Assembly: GCA_022361075.1 (NCBI GenBank)
Contig: JAKSBQ010000252.1
Coordinates: 1 to 37,949 of the forward strand
Source of the DNA: Opitutales bacterium
Lineage (GTDB): Bacteria > Verrucomicrobiota > Verrucomicrobiia > Opitutales > JAFGAQ01
DNA length: 37,949 nt
Direction: 5' to 3'
A program made the translations under genes and the position numbers. The notes beneath the pieces are model-generated. The model worked only from the letters and a program-made list of their open reading frames with translations, ran no database searches and was not told the origin of the DNA. Shown one piece after another: positions 33,358-37,949 of the stretch (the stretch's first letter is position 1; each line of letters opens with the position of its first letter).

Positions 33358-34608
33358 ATGTTCCGAACTCTAACAAAAATGCAAAAAACAGTTTTTAAAA
33401 CCATCAACGGATGGAAGTGCCTTTTTCAACCAATGTCATCAGCGAAGACGATTAACATTCGCGCGGTGGTGCACGCGGGTAGCGCAAACGAGCAAGAGGC
33501 ACGCACTTTCGGTGCTGCTCACTTCCTGGAACACATGTTTTTCAAGGGAACGGAAAAACGAAATTATTCGGAAATCAATCGAAAGTTTGCTCAGCTTGGA
33601 GACGTCAACGCCTACACATCTCTGGAACGAACGGTCTTCTACATGAACAGCCTTCCCGCGCTCCTGGATGATGCAGCGGAACTGTTCTTCGAGCTTTTCT
33701 TCAGCGCAACAATGCCAGCCGAAGAATTCGAAAAAGAACGCGGAGTGATCATCGAGGAATTTCAGTCCTCGGAAGACAACCCGATCTCTTGGGGAATCAA
33801 AAAAATCAACTGGGACACCTGGGGAGACTCGATGCATCCAACGATCGGTACAAGAGAGTCGATCGAAGCGCTATCCATCGAAGACATAGTCCGTTTCAAG
33901 CAACAATTCTACCGTCCCGAGAACACCCTTTTTGTCATCACAGGAGCCCTGGATGAAAAGGAGCTTTGGGACACGGTCTCAGCTTACATCCCAGACGTGC
34001 AAATTCCTTCGAAAGATTCACTGGTTGCCCCAACGATCCAGTTTAAAACGGACCATTTTCAACTCGATAACCCCAACTCCAAACAATCTCTACTCTTTAT
34101 GGTTTTCCCAACGGTTTCAGAGCTGGAATCCCGCAAACTACGCTTTCTTCCCGATCTCGTTGTAAATCTCATCGGCGGTGGAATGCACTCCGTGCTTTTT
34201 GAATCGGTTAGGGAAAGACTAGGGCTTTGCTACGCAGTTGGGATGCAGTACATGACACCTCTCAGGAGCGGATACCATTCGGTCTATGCCCTGCTGGACG
34301 CAAATAACGTGGAAGTCGCTCATGATGAGGTGTTGAACCAATTGAGAATGCTCGAAAAAGAAATTCCAAACGAGCTCTTCGTAACTGCAAAATCAAATCT
34401 GCTCTTTGGTCGCTCTCGGGCCAATGAGACCGCATCTGGAACTGGAGCGCAAGCGGACAGCTATTTCGACAACGGTCACGACCTCATTCCATTCGACGAA
34501 TATCGTGAAGGAATCGAATCATTGAAAATCGAAGACATCCAAGATTTTGTGAAAAGTTACCTTAATGACCCCAAGCTAGCTGTCGTTAACGCCAAGCTAC
34601 CCGTCTAA
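33358..34608 (+). CDS. M16-family zinc metallopeptidase
   Basis: A 416-residue pitrilysin-family protease with two homologous halves. The N-terminal half has the inverted zinc motif HFLEH (His-55, Glu-58, His-59) and the third ligand in ERGVIIEEFQ (Glu-133 or 134), so it should be active. The C-terminal half has the family RERLGLCYAVG substrate-binding motif (Arg/Tyr type). Such proteins form dimers with a closed chamber and degrade short peptides; there is no signal peptide, so a cytosolic location is likely. The start could be Met-1 (33358) or Met-8 (33379), since neither has a ribosome site and family members often begin near the latter. The next gene starts 14 bp later. Confidence 0.92.
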   Translation: MFRTLTKMQKTVFKTINGWKCLFQPMSSAKTINIRAVVHAGSANEQEARTFGAAHFLEHMFFKGTEKRNYSEINRKFAQLGDVNAYTSLERTVFYMNSLPALLDDAAELFFELFFSATMPAEEFEKERGVIIEEFQSSEDNPISWGIKKINWDTWGDSMHPTIGTRESIEALSIEDIVRFKQQFYRPENTLFVITGALDEKELWDTVSAYIPDVQIPSKDSLVAPTIQFKTDHFQLDNPNSKQSLLFMVFPTVSELESRKLRFLPDLVVNLIGGGMHSVLFESVRERLGLCYAVGMQYMTPLRSGYHSVYALLDANNVEVAHDEVLNQLRMLEKEIPNELFVTAKSNLLFGRSRANETASGTGAQADSYFDNGHDLIPFDEYREGIESLKIEDIQDFVKSYLNDPKLAVVNAKLPV

Positions 34609-34622
34609 AGCCACCCATCCAT

Positions 34623-35753
34623 ATGTCCGAAGGAATTTTCAGGAAGATTCATTCTCATTTCGCGCAACGAAAGATGAGTTTTTGGGGTTCTGGAGTTCTG
34701 GCATCGGCAATCGCAGTCTTTGGCTACGTCAAGATATTCAATACGGCATACCTGGACGTAGAGAGCTCCCTCCAAAACGGTGGCACCCAGCAGATCTTTT
34801 TCGATACCGGAGCGGGTATTTCTGAGGAATCTTCAGTCAGAACGTTCCTCGAAGTACCCTACAAAACCTACCGCTACAAGGTGCCTCTCCCCAAGAAACC
34901 ACTGCTCCAACTGCGATTAGATCCAGCAGACACCGAAGGCTGGGTGCAGTTCGACCGATTCGAAATGAAACCTAAAGGATTCTGGAGAGGCTTGCCTTTG
35001 CTGAAGGAGGACGCTCCAACCTCGGGTATACGGGAGCTGGTATTCGACGTTGATCTAGACCAATGGACTATCTCATCGGAATACGGAAACACCGATCCTC
35101 ACTTACTCCTTACTTCCGTTCCGGAAGAGCTTTCGGGACGAGCGCTACTCCACAAAAAGGTGCAAATCATCGCCCTACTCATTCCGCTCATTGTGATCGC
35201 AGCTTACCTTGGAGAGTTTTTGAGCAAATTTACCATTCAAGGAATCTCCCAGCTAGGAAGCCCCTTTAAGATTTTCCAAAGCAAAGCTTTCAACTACAGC
35301 ATAGTCGGTGTCTTGATTTTGGGAATTGCTTTTGCCTTTGTCGTCGCGACATCAGGAAGTTTACCCAAACAAAGTGTTCTCACTTTTAGCTGGTCTGGTT
35401 ATCCAACCGAATTCGTTCAACTCAGTTATGACAGTGGCGATGGTTTCTCTGCTGAAAATACGCGTATCTTTTGGAACCGGGAAGGAAGTCGTGAGTTTGA
35501 CGTAACCTTTCACCTCAACAAGAAACACATCCTAAAGCTCCGGTTCCAAACCGAAGGTTCAAAGGAAGAAGGCATTCTCTCGGAGTTAAGGTTTAAGCAA
35601 GCAGGCAACTCTAACGCCGAACGAATCGATTCGTCCAGATGGACCGCGAAAACCACTGATCTGCAAATTCAGCAAAAAGACGGAAACCTCTATTTCATAG
35701 GAAAAGATGGAACTGATTCCGTCTTCGAATCAGATATTCTCAGCGGATTCTGA
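34623..35753 (+). CDS. Membrane protein with a duplicated extracytoplasmic domain, unknown function
   Basis: A 376-residue protein of no family I can name, with three membrane segments (about 20-38, 180-200 and 225-245). Two outer parts, residues about 45-175 and 255-372, look like copies of one domain. Compare QQIFFDTGAGISEESSVR with FVQLSYDSGDGFSAENTR, and LLQLRLDPADTEGWVQFDRF with ILKLRFQTEGSKEEGILSEL. Similar '.DTG.GFSE..S' domains, as I recall, occur in membrane proteins of polysaccharide or surface-glycan assembly, so a role there is a guess. It lies 14 bp after the M16 gene, and its last 24 bp overlap the end of the convergent SGNH gene. Confidence 0.6.
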   Translation: MSEGIFRKIHSHFAQRKMSFWGSGVLASAIAVFGYVKIFNTAYLDVESSLQNGGTQQIFFDTGAGISEESSVRTFLEVPYKTYRYKVPLPKKPLLQLRLDPADTEGWVQFDRFEMKPKGFWRGLPLLKEDAPTSGIRELVFDVDLDQWTISSEYGNTDPHLLLTSVPEELSGRALLHKKVQIIALLIPLIVIAAYLGEFLSKFTIQGISQLGSPFKIFQSKAFNYSIVGVLILGIAFAFVVATSGSLPKQSVLTFSWSGYPTEFVQLSYDSGDGFSAENTRIFWNREGSREFDVTFHLNKKHILKLRFQTEGSKEEGILSELRFKQAGNSNAERIDSSRWTAKTTDLQIQQKDGNLYFIGKDGTDSVFESDILSGF

Positions 35754-36815
35754 AAATTCTTCTTCCAGCATCGGCTGAACAAGTCGTGACAGCAGATAAG
35801 CTTTCTTCTCCACTCCTTCGGGTTTCATGTGGCAAATATCAAAAAAATCCTCCGGCAGGAATCCACCCGATTCCGCAAGTGGAAGAAAAAAAACGTCCGA
35901 ATCCGCAAAGGTTTCTCTCAGCTCCTTGTTGTAGAGCTGAATAATCTCAAAAAGTTTTGTGTAAGAAATGTAATTTGATTTCCACCAATACCGAAGGTTG
36001 TGATTGAGATAGCTCGACTCTTTTCCGCTCGCCAGCCGAGGGTCGGGAACGCAAAACGAAGCAACCCCCAGTTTAGTTTGGTTTCTTTCGAGCTCCACAC
36101 GTAGACGTTCAAGATCTTCAATGCAGAACCTGTGAAGATCACGGATGACCTGGGCCTCAGTCGGCACAAAGAGATCCCCCAAAACCGATCTCACGAGATT
36201 CGACTTTAGAAGCAACTTTTGCATCCCGTTCAGTTTCGATTCCCAATAGGGGAAAAGCTTCCAGCAAATGCTGTTGATCCCGTTGTACTCGATGGCCAGA
36301 TCCGGGACGATTCCGTTGTCTCCCAATCGAGACAATGTTCGACCGTAGCTTCCCGAATCCATACCTGCGATCCCACAGTTAAGCACCTTCACCAGCTTCG
36401 CTGCACTCCGCTGGTTGATGAATTTTTCCAACAAAGCAGGATAGGTTTCCCCATCAGTCGGACCATTCACCGTTGTGGAACCTCCAATACATACGATTTT
36501 CACAACTTTCTGATCTTCAACGGAATCAAAAGCCTCACCGCGAAACCCAAGTGAATTGATAGTGGCCACGTATGTCTGCCCTTCATTTTCATGCGACACC
36601 TCGGCCCCAGGTCTGTAGTTCAGCCATGGTTCACTCCAAAGATTGATGTGAAACGCCTCGCTCACCGACCTCATTTCCCAATTTGCACTGTAGTGAGCAG
36701 AGGCACCCTGCCCATGCATCAAAATGAGCTTTGCAAGCAACTCACCAAACAATAGCGCCACGAACAACCAGATCAAAAAAGGCAGTAGCAGTGGGACTTT
36801 TTTTTTGGCTGGCAT
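35730..36815 (-). CDS. SGNH/GDSL-type hydrolase with N-terminal membrane anchor
   Basis: A 361-residue protein with one N-terminal hydrophobic segment (about 8-32), so the catalytic domain is anchored outside the cytoplasm. The SGNH blocks are visible: VKIVCIGGSTTVNG with nucleophile Ser in GGST (about 113), the conserved Gly in NCGIAGMDSGSYG, Asn in EYNGIN, and the late Asp-x-x-His in FFDICHMKPEG. The family acts on acyl or acetyl esters, often of surface polysaccharides; the substrate is unknown. It converges with the duplicated-domain membrane protein gene, whose end it overlaps by 24 bp. A long AT-free lysine run (AKKKVP) opens the protein. Confidence 0.82.
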   Translation of the reverse strand: MPAKKKVPLLLPFLIWLFVALLFGELLAKLILMHGQGASAHYSANWEMRSVSEAFHINLWSEPWLNYRPGAEVSHENEGQTYVATINSLGFRGEAFDSVEDQKVVKIVCIGGSTTVNGPTDGETYPALLEKFINQRSAAKLVKVLNCGIAGMDSGSYGRTLSRLGDNGIVPDLAIEYNGINSICWKLFPYWESKLNGMQKLLLKSNLVRSVLGDLFVPTEAQVIRDLHRFCIEDLERLRVELERNQTKLGVASFCVPDPRLASGKESSYLNHNLRYWWKSNYISYTKLFEIIQLYNKELRETFADSDVFFLPLAESGGFLPEDFFDICHMKPEGVEKKAYLLSRLVQPMLEEEFSESAENI

Positions 36816-36919
36816 TCAGTGATAGCAGGTTACTTCGTTCCAACTCATGTTGGGCACTGGAGGCACACGAACTCAATGCAAAAATGTTTGTTCAACAAAA
36901 CCCTAAATCCCAACCTGCT

Positions 36920-37588
36920 CTATCTGCTCTTCTCGAACCGATTAGTGGTCGTTCCATAAAAATCTCCACCCAATCTGCCAATCGGCGCGTATTCCGGAGA
37001 AATCGTGAGCTCTTTGCCATCGATCAACGAGTCGTCGATGAAAAGGTTGAGAACTTCTCCCACAATAAGGCGGTTTTCACCCATGATTCGCTTTGGGAGT
37101 CTCTCCATCCTGTTGAGAACTTCTCCCACAATAAGGCGGTTTTCACCGTAGTATCTGATCTCGATCAGCTTACACTCCATGTTCACTTGAGCCGAATCTA
37201 ACATTGGAACCTTTTTCTCCCCCACCTCAAAAGTAGCCAGACCCAACTTCTCGATTTCACTCTCGGCCGGAGCAAGCGGCGCCGAGGACTTAACCATCAC
37301 ATCCGCCAGCTCCTCACTTACCATGTTGATCCCGAACACTTCAGTAGCCTCAATGTTTGCAGCGGTGTCCTTCGGTCCACCCTCAGGGCGATTTCCACAA
37401 CTCACAACAACGAGCGGTGGCTTCGATCCAAAGAGATTGAAATAACTGAACGGAGCAAGATTAGTCACACCTTCCTCACTTACCGTCGAAACCCACGCAA
37501 TCGGTCTCGGCACGATCAATTGTGTGAGTATCTTGTAGCGTTCGGAGATATCGAGTTGAGATAGGTTTATTCGATTTTTTGACTTCAT
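36920..37588 (-). CDS. Flavin reductase-like protein with internal 22-residue duplication
   Basis: A 222-residue protein of the flavin reductase-like (DIM6/NTAB) family, which binds FMN and often supplies reduced flavin. Visible family features: PRPIAWVSTVSEEGVTNLAPFSYFN (shown in part) and PPLVVVSCGNR for flavin contact, KDTAANIEATEVFGINMV, and the C-terminal PIGRLGGDFYGT. Between the usual ...IEIRYY and LFIDDSLIDG the motif GENRLIVGEVLN appears twice, separated by RMERLPKRIM. The DNA of the two copies is identical over 36 bp. The family normally has only one, so this is an in-frame insertion that could alter or spare folding. I start at ATG 37588 (MKSKNRI); an upstream TTG would overlap the preceding gene. 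Confidence 0.85.
   Translation of the reverse strand: MKSKNRINLSQLDISERYKILTQLIVPRPIAWVSTVSEEGVTNLAPFSYFNLFGSKPPLVVVSCGNRPEGGPKDTAANIEATEVFGINMVSEELADVMVKSSAPLAPAESEIEKLGLATFEVGEKKVPMLDSAQVNMECKLIEIRYYGENRLIVGEVLNRMERLPKRIMGENRLIVGEVLNLFIDDSLIDGKELTISPEYAPIGRLGGDFYGTTTNRFEKSR
37046..37147. repeat. Exact 36-bp direct repeat, 66-bp period, within the flavin reductase gene
   Basis: The 36-bp sequence at 37046-37081 recurs without change at 37112-37147. The period of 66 bp keeps the reading frame (22 codons). The 30 bp between the copies are not themselves repeated. Perfect identity suggests a recent event or a population variant. Confidence 0.92.
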
Positions 37589-37601
37589 GAGATTCGGATC
37601 A

Positions 37602-37949
37602 CTACTCCGCTTTTTCCGCAATCGAACTTTCTATGGTACGAATAATTTGTTGAGACAACTCGACCAGTAAATCGGAGTAGGCTTGCACAATACCCTCGTA
37701 ATTCTGAAGAGCAGTGGTGGTGCTGAGCTCAAAATACCTCTCAAGCACAGTCTCAGATGACTCGAGATTCAGTAGATTCCATCGTCCCGAAGTGTGCACC
37801 GAATCAAATGACCGCGATTGGAAAGAATCGAACTCAAGATGGAGTTGAAAGTCCCAGATATCAGAAGAATCATGAACTGAAGCTACCCTGAAACTCTCAG
37901 ATCTTATCGAACGTCTGAGATGACGCAGAATACTCTCTTCGAGAGACTC
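37602..37949 (-). CDS. ABC-type transport auxiliary lipoprotein (PqiC/YmbA-like), C-terminal part
   Basis: The frame is open from the right edge to its stop at 37602, giving 115 residues of a larger protein cut off at its 5' side. It reads LRRSIRSESFRVASV, then DIWDFQLHLEFDSFQ, WNLLNLESSETVLERYFELS, a Tyr-containing YEGIVQAYSDLLVELSQQII helix. That order (LR.S..F, D..L...I..F, W.L, F, then A.S.AL..L...I) fits the PqiC/ABC_trans_aux family, outer-membrane lipoproteins that act with MCE proteins in lipid transport. The lipobox is outside the window. A separate MCE transporter locus probably lies to the right. The flavin reductase gene begins 13 bp after its stop. Confidence 0.7.
   Translation of the reverse strand, partial: ESLEESILRHLRRSIRSESFRVASVHDSSDIWDFQLHLEFDSFQSRSFDSVHTSGRWNLLNLESSETVLERYFELSTTTALQNYEGIVQAYSDLLVELSQQIIRTIESSIAEKAE

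Noticed and set aside
36731-37201. 156-codon plus-strand frame with a duplicated ENFSHNKAVFT segment
   Set aside because: It is antisense to the SGNH and flavin reductase genes; the duplication is explained by the direct repeat in the latter.

Overview
The window looks like chromosomal DNA of a Gram-negative bacterium, most likely a member of the Verrucomicrobiota (Opitutae-like). This placement is an inference. It rests on the moderate GC content, the general lack of Shine-Dalgarno sequences, a stand-alone CoaB, a DUF2851 protein, a subtilase with fascin-like repeats, and an Mla-type lipid transporter without MlaA/B/C beside it. No prophage, insertion sequence, CRISPR array or rRNA was seen. 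Two tRNA genes, both with encoded CCA, are present.

Left part (1-9556): the 5' end of an SLC13-family transporter (minus), a small secreted protein of unknown function ending at a strong terminator, a CPA2 cation/proton antiporter and dusB. A repeat-rich non-coding interval of about 570 bp follows, holding a four-unit palindrome array and a long inverted repeat. The minus-strand ilvBN operon comes next. It is preceded by a Val/Leu/Ile-rich leader peptide, a terminator and a competing antiterminator pairing, which together form a classical attenuator. Divergent from it are a lone pseudaminic-acid-synthase-type gene and a small flavodoxin.

Middle part (9556-25740): rsmD (minus), then a tight operon of a secreted 'WPF-repeat' protein with mlaE, mlaF and mlaD. 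A pair of inverted REP-like hairpins with compensatory stem changes lies downstream. Next, malQ and a sugar:cation symporter form a maltodextrin unit (minus), preceded upstream by a candidate structured RNA that ends in its own terminator. After this come a DAHP synthase, a DUF2851 protein and a VC0807-family membrane protein (all minus). A plus-strand run then carries coaB, an NtrB-like kinase, an NtrC-like sigma-54 activator and a PstS-like binding protein, followed by tRNA-Gly(GCC).

Right part (25740-37949): a membrane-anchored subtilase with six fascin-like repeats, prephenate dehydrogenase, and a secreted protein with a probable TIM-barrel fold (all minus); tRNA-Pro(GGG); an SO_0444-type metal permease fused to an HMA domain, an RlmI-type methyltransferase, an M16 peptidase and an internally duplicated membrane protein (plus). 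The last three genes, on the minus strand, are an SGNH hydrolase, a flavin-reductase-like protein carrying an exact 36-bp duplication, and the 3' part of a PqiC-like lipoprotein gene that suggests a second MCE transport locus beyond the edge.

Most genes are housekeeping: amino-acid biosynthesis, RNA modification, CoA, envelope lipid transport and sugar use. The least ordinary items are the ilvBN attenuator, the structured RNA upstream of malQ, the hairpin repeat families, and the WPF-repeat protein tied to the Mla transporter.
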